This document shows positions 34,506 to 43,574 of a DNA stretch of 64,000 nucleotides, in pieces (position 1 is the stretch's first letter; every line of letters starts with the position of its first letter). The stretch comes from Aquisphaera giovannonii (GTDB taxonomy: Bacteria; Planctomycetota; Planctomycetia; Isosphaerales; Isosphaeraceae). The notes beneath the pieces are model-generated. The model worked only from the letters and a program-made list of their open reading frames with translations, was not told the DNA's origin and searched no databases. The position numbers were made by a program, and so were the translations under genes. The DNA lies in NCBI RefSeq assembly GCF_008087625.1, contig NZ_CP042997.1:3162001-3226000 (forward strand), in the 5' to 3' direction.

Positions 34506-36080
34506 ATGAATCCACAGCAGCTCTGGGACCGCTACAAGACGCACTTCTGCGCCGTGCCCTCGCTGGGCCTCAGCCTGGACATCAGCCGGATGAACTTCGA
34601 CGACGGCTTCTTCGCGTCGATGGCCCCGGCCATGGGGAAGGCGTACCGGGCGATGGACGCGCTCGAGGCGGGCGCGATCGCCAACCCGGACGAGAAGCGC
34701 ATGGTCGGCCACTACTGGCTCCGCGCCCCGCGGCTCGCCCCCGAGCCGGCGATCACCAAGGAGATCGAGGGGACCGTCGCGGCGATCAGGGACTTCGCCG
34801 CGAAGGTCCACTCGGGCGCCGTCAAGCCCGAGAAGGCCCCGAAGTTCACGAGGCTCCTGTCGGTTGGCATCGGCGGCTCCGCGCTCGGTCCGGAGTTCGT
34901 GGCCGACGCCCTGGGAGAACCGGGCAAGGATGCGCTCGTCGCGCACTTCGTGGACAACACGGACCCGGACGGCATCGCGCGCGACCTCGAGAAGCTGGGC
35001 GGGCCGCTCGATGAGACGATCACGATCGTCATGAGCAAGAGCGGCAGCACGCCTGAGACCCGCAACGGGATGCTCGTGGTGGCCGAGGCGTACAGGAAAG
35101 CCGGTCTCGACTTCGCGAAGCACGCCGTCGCCGTCACCGGCGTCGGATCGAAGCTCGACCAGCAGGTCCAGAAGGAAGGCTGGCTGGCCCGCTTCCCGAT
35201 GTGGGACTGGGTCGGCGGCCGGACGAGCGAACTCTCCGCGGTCGGCCTGACGCCGGGATTCCTCCAGGGCCTGGACATGGAGGCCATGCTCGAGGGCGCC
35301 GCGGCCATGGATGTCGCCACGAGGGTCCACGACACGCCGAAGAACCCGGCGGCTCTGCTCGCGCTGATGTGGCACGCGGCCACCGACGGCAAGGGCCTCA
35401 AGGACATGGTCGTCCTCCCGTACAAGGACCGCCTGCTCCTCTTCTCCCGCTACCTCCAGCAGCTCGTGATGGAATCCCTGGGCAAGCAGCTGGACCTGGA
35501 CGGCAACCGCGTGGACCAGGGCATCAGCGTCTACGGCAACAAAGGCTCGACGGACCAGCACGCCTACGTCCAGCAGCTCCGCGACGGGGTGAACAACTTC
35601 TTCCTCACCTTCATCCGCGTGCTGGAGGATGGCGGCACCGGCCTGGAAGTCGAGCCGGGCGTGACGGCGGGGGATTATCTCCACGGCTTCCTCCTGGGCA
35701 CTCGATCCGCGCTGTTTGCCAACGACCGCCATTCCGTCACCATCACCGTCCCGCGCGTGGACGCCCGGACGATCGGAGCCCTGATCGCCCTCTTCGAGCG
35801 TGCGGTGGGCTTCTACGCGACCCTCGTGAACATCAACGCGTACCACCAGCCCGGCGTCGAGGCCGGCAAGAAGGCCGCGGCCGAGGTCCTGACGCTGCAG
35901 GCCAAGGTCGTGGGCGCGCTCTCATCGTCCCCCCAGACGGCCGAGGCGATCGCCGCCGCGATCGGCCAACCCGACGACGCCGAGACGACCTACCTCATCC
36001 TCCAGCACCTCGCCGCCAACGGCCGCATCCAGGGCCACCCCGCGTCCGATCCCGCGTCGGCCACGTTCGCCGCGAAGTGA
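34506..36080 (+). CDS. pgi: glucose-6-phosphate isomerase
   Basis: A 524-residue protein, [20 protein letters not shown], with GAGAGG upstream. It shows the sugar-phosphate-binding and active-site blocks of bacterial Pgi: [54 protein letters not shown], and [40 protein letters not shown] holds the C-terminal catalytic Lys region. A C-terminal extension after about residue 470 ([34 protein letters not shown]) looks like a winged-helix fold. The enzyme interconverts glucose 6-phosphate and fructose 6-phosphate. The GH127 gene starts 24 bases after its stop, so the two may be cotranscribed. Confidence 0.96.
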   Translation: MNPQQLWDRYKTHFCAVPSLGLSLDISRMNFDDGFFASMAPAMGKAYRAMDALEAGAIANPDEKRMVGHYWLRAPRLAPEPAITKEIEGTVAAIRDFAAKVHSGAVKPEKAPKFTRLLSVGIGGSALGPEFVADALGEPGKDALVAHFVDNTDPDGIARDLEKLGGPLDETITIVMSKSGSTPETRNGMLVVAEAYRKAGLDFAKHAVAVTGVGSKLDQQVQKEGWLARFPMWDWVGGRTSELSAVGLTPGFLQGLDMEAMLEGAAAMDVATRVHDTPKNPAALLALMWHAATDGKGLKDMVVLPYKDRLLLFSRYLQQLVMESLGKQLDLDGNRVDQGISVYGNKGSTDQHAYVQQLRDGVNNFFLTFIRVLEDGGTGLEVEPGVTAGDYLHGFLLGTRSALFANDRHSVTITVPRVDARTIGALIALFERAVGFYATLVNINAYHQPGVEAGKKAAAEVLTLQAKVVGALSSSPQTAEAIAAAIGQPDDAETTYLILQHLAANGRIQGHPASDPASATFAAK

Positions 36081-36104
36081 CATTCCGAGGACAAGGGCCC
36101 CCCC

Positions 36105-38267
36105 ATGCGATACGCCCCGATCTTCCTGGGCCTCATGCTGTCGATGTCGCCCGGCGGCCCCCGGGCCCTCGCCGAGGACCCTCGCGTGCTCCAGCGTGGG
36201 GCACGCCTGATCGAGCCCTTCGATTTCCGGGGAGTCGCCCTCCAACCCGGCCCGCTGAAGACGCAGGTCGACGAGGTCCGGGCGTTCTATCTGGCCGTCC
36301 CCGATGACGACCTCCTGAAGGGCTTCCGAGCCCGGGCGGGGCATCCCGCGCTGGGCAAGGACCTGGACGGATGGTACACCTCGGACACGTTCCACGTCTT
36401 CGGCCAGGTCGTCTCGGGCCTGGCCCGCCTCCACGCCGCGACGGGAGACCCGGCCTGCAAGGAGAAGGCGAACCGCCTGGTGGAGGAGTGGGCGAAGTGC
36501 ATCGAGCCCGACGGCTACTTCTTCGCCTCCCGCAAGCCGAACGCACCGCACTACATCTACGACAAGATGCTCTGGGGCCTCCTCGACGCCCACGCCTACT
36601 GCGGCAACGAGCAGGCCCTCCGCCACCTCGACCGGATCACCGACTGGGCCATTCGTCATCTCGACCGCGGCCGCAGGGTCAACGACACGAGCACCGAGTG
36701 GTACACCCTGAGCGAGAACCTCTACCGGGCGCACTTCGCGACCGGCGACTTGAAGTATCGCGACTTCGCCCACGTCTGGGAGTATCGCGACTACTGGGAC
36801 ATCTACGCCCGCAACGGCGACCTATTCGCGCCTCGTCCCGACGGCCGCCGCAACGAGGCATACCACGCCTACAGCCACGTCAATACCCTGGGCGGTGCCG
36901 GCGCCGCCTACCTGGCGACGGGCGACGTCCACTACCTGGAGGTTATCCGGAACGCGTACGAGACGATCCAGCGCGACCAGTGCTACGCCACCGGCGGTTA
37001 CGGCCCCGACGAGATGCTCCTGCCGGCCGCCCGCATCCTGGAGAAGCTCGGCGAGACCCACAACTCCTTCGAGACCCAGTGCGGATCGTGGGCCGCATTC
37101 AAGCTATCCAAGTACCTCATCTCCTTCACGGGGGATGCGAAGTACGGCGACTGGGTCGAGCGCCTCGCCATCAACGGCCTCGGCGCGAGCCCGCCCATGA
37201 CGCCCGACGGACGGGTCTTCTACTACTCGGATTACTGCCTGCACGGCGGGACCAAGCGGAACACCGATTTCGGCTGGTCCTGCTGCACCGGCACCCGACC
37301 GCAGGCGTTCGCGGATTACGCCGACCAGGCGTACTTCCACGATGCGGATTCCATCTACGTCAACCTGTTCACCCCCTCAACAATCACCTGGAACCATGCC
37401 GGCGACCCCATCCGGCTGGCCCAGGCGACGACTTTCCCGGAGGGCGAGGAGACCCGGTTGACGGTCGCGGTCCCCAGGCCCCAGGCGTTTGCGATCAAGG
37501 TCCGCACACCGGGCTGGCTTGCATCTCCCATAACAGCCCGCGTCAACGGAGAGCCCGTCGAGGTTCGTCCGGATGAGCGTCACTGGACGACAATTCGACG
37601 CACCTGGAATGACGGCGACGTCGTGTCGATTCGCCTCCCGATGAGGCTGTCTGTCTCCCGCCCGTCGTCGCGTCGCACGCCCGACGCCTTCACGATCGGC
37701 CCGGTGGTCCTCGCCTTCGCGGCGCCGAATGCAAGGCCGTTCGCGAGGGTCGACTTCGACGCACTGGAGAATGCCCTGGTGCCGATGGACGGGCGGCCGC
37801 TTCGCTACAGGGCAGCCTGGGACTCGAGTCTCGTGGCCCGTCCATTCGCCTCGTTCGGCGCGGGCGAACGGTACTTCGTGTACCTGGACCCGTCGATGGG
37901 CAGCCGCATCCCCCATCTCGACATGCAGTTCCGGGGCAGGTGGAACGACGCGGGCGCCTTCCGCTTCAGCAACGAAGTCGGTGCGACGGCCGAGGGCCAG
38001 TTCGAGGGTACCGGCGTCCGCTGGCTGGGCAAGCGGTTCGACGACGCCGGGACCGCCGAGGTCTCCATAGACGGCAAGTTCGTTGCCGTGGTGGACCAGT
38101 TCGGGCCTGGGCGTGACCTCCCCTTCGACTGGTCCCACCGCGGACTCTCGCCCGGGCGCCACGCGATCCGGATCACGGTCCTCGAAAGGAAGGCCGACGC
38201 GTCGTTGAATCGGTTCGTCAATGTAGCCGGGATCGAGGTACTCGGAGGCGCCGGGTCGACGCCCTGA
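36105..38267 (+). CDS. secreted GH127-type glycoside hydrolase (beta-L-arabinofuranosidase-like)
   Basis: A 720-residue protein with a signal peptide (IFLGLMLSMSPGGPRALAED). The catalytic (alpha/alpha)6-barrel has the DUF1680/GH127 signatures WYTSDTFHVFGQVVSGLARL, YIYDKMLWGLLDAH, AYHAYSHVNTLGGAGAAYLA, SFETQCGSWAAFKLSKYLI and the Cys pair in FGWSCCTGTRPQAFA, where the nucleophilic Cys of the family is expected. A beta-rich C-terminal part (TEVSIDGKFVAVVDQF-like) follows. Related enzymes release L-arabinofuranose from plant glycans or glycoproteins; GH146 and other clans share this fold. The start codon follows pgi by 24 bases. Confidence 0.86.
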   Translation: MRYAPIFLGLMLSMSPGGPRALAEDPRVLQRGARLIEPFDFRGVALQPGPLKTQVDEVRAFYLAVPDDDLLKGFRARAGHPALGKDLDGWYTSDTFHVFGQVVSGLARLHAATGDPACKEKANRLVEEWAKCIEPDGYFFASRKPNAPHYIYDKMLWGLLDAHAYCGNEQALRHLDRITDWAIRHLDRGRRVNDTSTEWYTLSENLYRAHFATGDLKYRDFAHVWEYRDYWDIYARNGDLFAPRPDGRRNEAYHAYSHVNTLGGAGAAYLATGDVHYLEVIRNAYETIQRDQCYATGGYGPDEMLLPAARILEKLGETHNSFETQCGSWAAFKLSKYLISFTGDAKYGDWVERLAINGLGASPPMTPDGRVFYYSDYCLHGGTKRNTDFGWSCCTGTRPQAFADYADQAYFHDADSIYVNLFTPSTITWNHAGDPIRLAQATTFPEGEETRLTVAVPRPQAFAIKVRTPGWLASPITARVNGEPVEVRPDERHWTTIRRTWNDGDVVSIRLPMRLSVSRPSSRRTPDAFTIGPVVLAFAAPNARPFARVDFDALENALVPMDGRPLRYRAAWDSSLVARPFASFGAGERYFVYLDPSMGSRIPHLDMQFRGRWNDAGAFRFSNEVGATAEGQFEGTGVRWLGKRFDDAGTAEVSIDGKFVAVVDQFGPGRDLPFDWSHRGLSPGRHAIRITVLERKADASLNRFVNVAGIEVLGGAGSTP

Positions 38268-38467
38268 ACCAGATTGCGACGTGACGCTGCGGGCGTCGTC
38301 CGCCGCTCCTCGAAAGAGCGGCTCTCAACCAAGATCCTGGCATCGCCACCTCCTCCGCCGGCACCCTCTCTCGCCGCCGGCCCCGGGCGGATCGTGGGCC
38401 GTTCCCGCTCGAATAGCCGCTCCGCGACCAGCCGACGGGCCCAGAGAATCGAGCCCGGGCGGTAGAC

Positions 38468-38710
38468 TCAGTGCATCGGTCCGGCATCGTCGTTCGTGCC
38501 GAATCGGGCGGGCGGCACGGGCATGCGAAATTGGCCGCCTTCGTCGGCGGTCCCCTCGGCGTCGATTTCCCGGTTGTCGACCGCCCAAACCCAAGACCGC
38601 AAAAGGGCTACGGCGGCCAGACGGCCATCTTGGGAGAGGACCGCCCCTCGGATCTGGGTCGCCTGTGCCGCGGCCAGGCAGGACGCGAGGAATGCCCCCA
38701 CGAGGCCCAT
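38468..38710 (-). CDS. small secreted protein with a carboxypeptidase-regulatory-like segment, possibly truncated
   Basis: An 80-residue frame from MGLVGAFLASCLAAAQATQI. The first 18 residues look like a signal peptide. The rest (IRGAVLSQDGRLAAVALLRS, EGTADEGGQFRMPVPPARFG) resembles the first strands of a CarboxypepD_reg-like beta-sandwich, a domain common in planctomycete secreted proteins. It then stops, so the gene may be a truncated remnant. There is no strong ribosome binding site. Gaps of 200 and 215 bases on either side hold nothing else I can support. Confidence 0.4.
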   Translation of the reverse strand: MGLVGAFLASCLAAAQATQIRGAVLSQDGRLAAVALLRSWVWAVDNREIDAEGTADEGGQFRMPVPPARFGTNDDAGPMH

Positions 38711-38925
38711 CGGCCCTCTCCCCGCTATTGCCGGACGTGCAGGGGCTCGCAGGATGACCGGGGGTAGAACGGGTCGATTCAATCCCGCGGCATTCCCAGG
38801 GCCATCGAGGCAGCATCGGACGGTGAGATCGAGAACGCCATCGCGAGCCGACGCGAGGCGAAGCCGACGACAGCCATCCGGCACGCCGGCCGCGGGAGCG
38901 GCAGGCCGGGCGTGACTCGATGCGC

Positions 38926-40716
38926 TCAGCTCGCGGTCGGACTGAAGGGGATCGAGCCGCCGTTGATGCCCACGGTGTTCACGGCGAAGACGCCGGCGAA
39001 GTCGTTGTTGTCGCCGTGGGGGGTGGACGTGACGCCGCCGGTCACGATTGCGGTGATGGTGCCGTTGGCCAGGACGTTGTCGTGGAGGTTCGGATCGGTC
39101 GTGGTGTCCCAGACGGCGGTCGGCACGAGGGCCCCGTTCACGATGGACCGGATCGAGTAGTTCTTGATGGCCGTGCCATTCCCCTGGTCGGTCAGCCCGC
39201 CCGGTGCGTTGTAGTTGCTGAAGGTCGTCGGAGGTGTGCCCGAAGTCCGCTGGGTCCCGCCGTAGGGGACCGGGGGCGGCAGCGAGCCGTCGCCGCCGTA
39301 GGGTGCGACGCTGGCGGCGAGGACGGCGTCGACCAGGGCACCGTTGATAGTCAGCGAATTGATCGCCCCGTTGGCCACGTACAGACCCTGGTCGGGCCCC
39401 GCGCCTGCCTGGGTGGACCGGGCCTTGCCCGCGATGATCCTCGTCGGATATCCGGCCGTGTTGCCGGTCGGGAAGCCGGAGACCACGTCGCCGCCCGCGG
39501 TAAGGTTGTTGATGGAGGAGGTCGCGTCGATCTCGGAATTCTGGATCGCGGTGACCCCGTCGGGGCCGACGTAGCCGTTGTTGATCGAGACGCCGGCCGT
39601 GATGTAACTGTCGAAGATGCCGTGCTGAACGTTCAGGTCGTTGAGGTTCTTGCCCACGCTGATGTTCGCCGAGCGGAGGCCCCCCTGATTGGGGGCCCCG
39701 CCGAGGATCGTCAGGCCGTTGAGGTTCAGGCCGACGCTGAGGTCGATGGCCGAGGCCGAGCCCTGGCCCCGGAAGAAGCCTCCCACCGTCAGCCCCGTGT
39801 CGCGCACACCGAGGTCGCCGCCGACCTGGATGCCGCTCGACGTCGGATTGACGAGCAGGTCGCCGTCCACCTTGATCGACGTCAGGTTCCGGCCGACCGA
39901 GATCACGCCGCCGGTATCCAGCACCAGCGACCCGTGGACGGTCATCAAGGCCCCCTGGTCCCGGCCGACCGAGAACAGGCCGTTGTGGGAGAGGGCCATG
40001 TCCCCGTTGACCACGATGGGGGCCGAGGAATCCCGGCCGATGAGGAAACGACCCCCGTCTAGCCGGAACGTCTGGACCGTCATCGCCGGGGTGACCTTCG
40101 CCGTCGACGAGGACGAGGATGAGAGGGCCTGGTCCACGGCGCCGCCGTTGACGTCGCCCGCGATGACGACATGACCGGTCGGGCCCAGGTCGATCGACCC
40201 GAGTCTCATGGAGGCCACGCTCCCCGCGACGTCGATCTGGGCGGCCCGGCCCAGGGCCCCGAAATCCAGCGTATTGACCGACGAGGTCAGGGGCGTGAGC
40301 CTGCCCCCGAGGGAGGCGACGTCGGCGACGATGTCGCCGATCTGTCCCGTCCGCACCGCGAGATTCCGGACGGACATGAGCCCGACCTCGGTGTGGAAGC
40401 GAGGGCGGACGAGGCCGATGGTCAGTTTGGAAGATTGCGACGTGCCGAGCAGGGTCACGTCGAAGGCACCCCGGCCCGCCGGCGAGGTCTTCAGGACGCC
40501 CGGCCCGTCCAGGGAGAGGGAGTAGACTCCCTGGCGTGTGGCCACGTGCCGGACGTGGCTGAAGCCGGTGAAGACCGTCAAGAGCCGACGGTCCTCGAGC
40601 ACCTCGAGGCCACGCGCGACCGCCGACCTGTCCGGCCGAATTCGAGGCGCGGCATGGCTGCGCGTGCGATCCCGGGTCCGTCTCGCCGCCGCTGCATCGT
40701 GCCGCCGCTGACTCAT
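38926..40716 (-). CDS. large secreted surface protein with N-terminal LEPR-XLL-like motif
   Basis: A 596-residue protein. I start at MSQRRHDAAAARRTRDRT, since the region upstream in frame lacks coding character. The basic N-terminus leads into VARGLEVLEDRRLLT, matching the LEPR-XLL-type motif found at the N-terminus of planctomycete surface proteins. The remaining sequence is rich in Gly, Ser, Asn and Thr, with repeated short beta-strand units (VVNGDMALSHNGLFSVGRDQ, TVHGSLVLDTGGVISVGRNL, KVDGDLLVNPTSSGIQVGGD) that suggest a beta-helix or autotransporter-like passenger. There are no catalytic motifs. It is probably an exported structural or adhesive protein. No neighbour suggests a partner. 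Confidence 0.8.
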   Translation of the reverse strand: MSQRRHDAAAARRTRDRTRSHAAPRIRPDRSAVARGLEVLEDRRLLTVFTGFSHVRHVATRQGVYSLSLDGPGVLKTSPAGRGAFDVTLLGTSQSSKLTIGLVRPRFHTEVGLMSVRNLAVRTGQIGDIVADVASLGGRLTPLTSSVNTLDFGALGRAAQIDVAGSVASMRLGSIDLGPTGHVVIAGDVNGGAVDQALSSSSSSTAKVTPAMTVQTFRLDGGRFLIGRDSSAPIVVNGDMALSHNGLFSVGRDQGALMTVHGSLVLDTGGVISVGRNLTSIKVDGDLLVNPTSSGIQVGGDLGVRDTGLTVGGFFRGQGSASAIDLSVGLNLNGLTILGGAPNQGGLRSANISVGKNLNDLNVQHGIFDSYITAGVSINNGYVGPDGVTAIQNSEIDATSSINNLTAGGDVVSGFPTGNTAGYPTRIIAGKARSTQAGAGPDQGLYVANGAINSLTINGALVDAVLAASVAPYGGDGSLPPPVPYGGTQRTSGTPPTTFSNYNAPGGLTDQGNGTAIKNYSIRSIVNGALVPTAVWDTTTDPNLHDNVLANGTITAIVTGGVTSTPHGDNNDFAGVFAVNTVGINGGSIPFSPTAS

Positions 40717-40935
40717 CGGCTCCGCTCCCTGACTCCAGCACCGTCCCTGGTCTGGTTGCCCCGCGCATCCCGGGCTGCGCATCCGGCAAAGTCGCCCCGG
40801 GCCGCGACGAGCGCGGCTCCCATGCAGGATTACCATCGGACCGGAGGGTCGGCGGATTGAGCGATAGGCGGAATCGACGCCTAAATGGGACGGACGAAGC
40901 CGCGTAGGCAGATCACGCGGCGGAGGGAGGGAAAG

Positions 40936-41008
40936 CGCGCCCGGTAGGATTCGAACCTACAACCTTCGGATTCGAAGTCCGCGACTCTATCCGTTGAGCT
41001 ACGGGCGC
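40936..41008 (-). tRNA. tRNA-Arg, anticodon TCG
   Basis: Read on the minus strand, a 73-base cloverleaf can be folded. The 7-bp acceptor stem is GCGCCCG/CGGGCGC with discriminator G, the D arm is GCTC...GAGT, and the anticodon stem GCGGA/TCCGA has one mismatch. The loop CTTCGAA places TCG at positions 34-36, and the T arm is GTAGG-TTCGAAT-CCTAC. The CCA end is not encoded. The anticodon reads the CGA arginine codon. Confidence 0.95.
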
Positions 41009-41482
41009 CAGGGATGGGGACCCGCGGGGATACCCATGTGTTGAAGGTTATCACGATCGCCCGGCCGGAGGCAAGGCGCCGGGCCTCCGCGGCGGCCCAT
41101 TCCCCGGGCTCGCGCGTGCTTGACGGTCCGATGCCGGGGGGTCTATCCTGGATCCTTCGATACGACACGGCGAGGTCCGGGGTGCGGCCACGGCGATCGC
41201 CGTGCGGGGGGGAGATTGTCCACCTCGCCGATGCTCATGAAGTTGATCGCGCCAGGGACCCTCCGAGCGTCCCGGATTCGCACGACGAGCGGACGGGCCT
41301 TCATGCCTCGGGGTGCACCTCGTGCCGGACGGAAGCCCGCCCGCGACGATCGATGCGACGACGGACGGCGGCGTGCTGCAGACGTGACCCGATTGTGTCC
41401 GCGATGCCCACGGAAGCGGTTGAGCCCAAGGCCGTAGCGACCGACCCGTTGAACAGGAATTAGTCCCATCTCCACCGACTCC
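41009..41482. other. 474-base gap between tRNA-Arg and rimO
   Basis: Several short frames exist on both strands, but none has recognisable similarity or a good ribosome binding site. The promoter of the rimO-pgsA-uppP-addB-addA operon should lie here; I could not identify its elements with confidence. Confidence 0.4.
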
Positions 41483-42943
41483 ATGAATCAGCCATCACCC
41501 TCGAAGGCGACCGTGTCCTTCATCAGCCTCGGATGCTCCAAGAACCTGGTGGACTCCGAGCGGATGCTCGGGCTCCTCTCTCAGGACGGGTTTGCGCTCG
41601 TCCCCGAGGGCCAGCCGTCGGACCTGGTGATCGTGAATACCTGCGGTTTCATCGACGCGGCGCGGCAGGAGTCCTGCGAGGTCATCGAGGAATTGCTGGA
41701 CCGAAAGCGGGCCGGCGCCGTCAAGGGCGTGGTCGTCGCGGGCTGCCTCGCGGAGCGGCAGAAGGACGTGCTGCTGGAGGAGTTTCCGGAGGTTGACCAG
41801 GTCGTCGGCGTCTTCGGTCGTGAGGAGATCGCCCGCGTCTCGCGGCGGATCCTCGGGGGCCTGGAGGAGCAGAGGTCCCTCTTCCGCCCGGCCCCGGTGC
41901 AGGCGCAGGACGACCGGGCACGTCTGCGGATCACGCCCCGCCACTTCGCGTACCTGAAGGTCTCCGAGGGCTGCGACCGGCTCTGCACCTTCTGCGCGAT
42001 CCCCTACATGCGGGGCAAGCACGTCACCAAGCCCATCGAGCAGGTCGTGGCCGAGGCCCGCGAGCTCGTCGCCGACGGCGTCCGCGAGCTGATCCTGGTC
42101 GCCCAGGACATGACCTATTACGGCGTGGACCTCTACGGCCGGCCCCGGCTCGCCGAACTGCTGAAGGAGCTGGATCAGGTCGAGGAGCTCGACTGGATCC
42201 GCATCCTCTACAACTACCCCAATTACTTCACCGAAGAGCTGTACGAGGTGCTCGGGTCCGCCCGGCGGATCATCCCCTACCTGGACATGCCGCTCCAACA
42301 CATCAACGACCGGATGCTCCGGATGATGAATCGGCGGCACACCCGGGCGGAGACCGAGTCCATCATCGCGCGGCTCCGCGCGACGATGCCGGGCCTGGTG
42401 CTGCGGACCACCCTCATCGTCGGCTTCCCGGGCGAGACCGAATCCGAGTTCCGCGAGCTGCTCGACTTCGTCGAGGCGACGAGGTTCGAGCGCCTCGGCG
42501 CCTTCGCCTACTCCCTCGAGCCGGACACCCCGGCCGCGAGGCTGCCGAATCATGTGGAGCAGGCCGTCAAGGAGGAGCGTCAGGCCCGGATCATGGCCGC
42601 GCAGCAGCCGATCGCCGAGGCGTTCAACCGCACGCTGGTCGGTCGGACGCTGGACGTCCTCGTGGACGGCCCCGCGCCGGCGGGCGCGGGGGGAGTCCCC
42701 GCGGGCGAGGCGTGGCTCGGACGGACGTATGCCGATGCCCCGGATGTGGACGGCGTGACCCTGCTCGCAGGCCCGGATTACCGGCCGGGGGACCTGGTCC
42801 CTTGCGAGATCGTCGAAGCCCGCGGCCACGACCTGATCGCGAGCCCGCTGGCCCCCGCCCCGCCGAGGCGGAAGCGTCCGAGGCCCCGGCCTCGCCGGAG
42901 GCCCGCCTCGAGCTCCTTGACCATCCTGGATGGGATGTCATGA
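41483..42943 (+). CDS. rimO: ribosomal protein S12 methylthiotransferase RimO
   Basis: A 486-residue protein. The N-terminal UPF0004 domain has the three cysteines for one Fe-S cluster (ISLGCSKNLVDSE, VNTCGFIDAARQES, VVAGCLAERQ). The radical-SAM cluster motif is CDRLCTFCAIP, preceded by HFAYLKVSEGC. DMPLQHINDRMLRMMNRRH and TLIVGFPGETESEF are typical for RimO, and a TRAM-like domain closes the protein. RimO adds a methylthio group to an Asp of S12. A basic tail (PRRKRPRPRPRRRP) extends beyond the usual family end. Its stop overlaps the pgsA start by four bases (ATGA), opening a tight operon. Confidence 0.95.
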   Translation: MNQPSPSKATVSFISLGCSKNLVDSERMLGLLSQDGFALVPEGQPSDLVIVNTCGFIDAARQESCEVIEELLDRKRAGAVKGVVVAGCLAERQKDVLLEEFPEVDQVVGVFGREEIARVSRRILGGLEEQRSLFRPAPVQAQDDRARLRITPRHFAYLKVSEGCDRLCTFCAIPYMRGKHVTKPIEQVVAEARELVADGVRELILVAQDMTYYGVDLYGRPRLAELLKELDQVEELDWIRILYNYPNYFTEELYEVLGSARRIIPYLDMPLQHINDRMLRMMNRRHTRAETESIIARLRATMPGLVLRTTLIVGFPGETESEFRELLDFVEATRFERLGAFAYSLEPDTPAARLPNHVEQAVKEERQARIMAAQQPIAEAFNRTLVGRTLDVLVDGPAPAGAGGVPAGEAWLGRTYADAPDVDGVTLLAGPDYRPGDLVPCEIVEARGHDLIASPLAPAPPRRKRPRPRPRRRPASSSLTILDGMS

Positions 42944-43569
42944 GCGGCCCGCGGGAACGCGGAGAGGCGACGGCCACGCTCCCCCAGGGCGGCCCGCGAA
43001 GGCCGCGATTCTGGAACGTGCCCAATTCGCTCACCGTCGGCCGCCTGATCATGTCGGTCGTCGTCTTCGCCCTAATGGGGGGAGAGTATTACGCCGCGGC
43101 GTTCCTGGTGTTCATCCTGGCCGCCCTCAGCGACTGGCTGGACGGCTATTTCGCGCGGCTGCTCGACCAGGGGACACCCATCGGCCGCCAGCTCGACCCC
43201 CTCATCGACAAGGTGATCGTCTCCGGCTGCTACATCTACCTGTCGGCGATCGCCGATCGCACGGGCGTCCGTCCCTGGATGGTCACGGCGATCGTCGTCC
43301 GCGAGCTGCTCATCCAGGGCCTTCGCAGCCTGCTGGAAGGGCAGGGCCAGCCCTTCGGGGCCAAGATGGCCGGCAAGCTGAAGACCACGGCACAGTGCTT
43401 CTCCATCGGCGCGGCGCTCCTGGCGCTGGCCATGCCCACCCCGCCCGGATGGCTCCTCGGGACGCGCGACGGCTTCACCTGGCTCGCCGTCCTGCTCACG
43501 CTCTACAGCGGCGCCAGCTACATGTCCGGGGCGATGCCCGCCCTCCGCGGCCAGGCCACGAGGAATTGA
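42940..43569 (+). CDS. pgsA: CDP-alcohol phosphatidyltransferase, PgsA-like (phosphatidylglycerophosphate synthase)
   Basis: A 209-residue membrane protein starting at MSGPRERGEATATLP, overlapping rimO by four bases. The CDP-alcohol phosphotransferase motif D-x2-DG-x2-AR-x8-G-x3-D-x3-D is complete in SDWLDGYFARLLDQGTPIGR plus QLDPLID. Upstream, NVPNSLTVGRLIMSVVVFAL is the classic PgsA N-terminus. Multiple TM segments follow. The reaction couples CDP-diacylglycerol and glycerol 3-phosphate on the way to phosphatidylglycerol. Other family members use different alcohols, but the N-terminal block favours PgsA. uppP begins five bases after its stop. Confidence 0.88.
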   Translation: MSGPRERGEATATLPQGGPRRPRFWNVPNSLTVGRLIMSVVVFALMGGEYYAAAFLVFILAALSDWLDGYFARLLDQGTPIGRQLDPLIDKVIVSGCYIYLSAIADRTGVRPWMVTAIVVRELLIQGLRSLLEGQGQPFGAKMAGKLKTTAQCFSIGAALLALAMPTPPGWLLGTRDGFTWLAVLLTLYSGASYMSGAMPALRGQATRN

Positions 43570-43574
43570 CCCTG

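Noticed and set aside
38468-40789. 773-residue minus-strand open frame
   Set aside because: It is out of frame with the LEPR-XLL surface protein for most of its length. Only the last 80 codons (38468-38710) look like protein and are listed separately.
40936-41008. tRNA-Arg as an integration (attachment) site
   Set aside because: No integrase gene and no duplicated tRNA 3' end was seen nearby.
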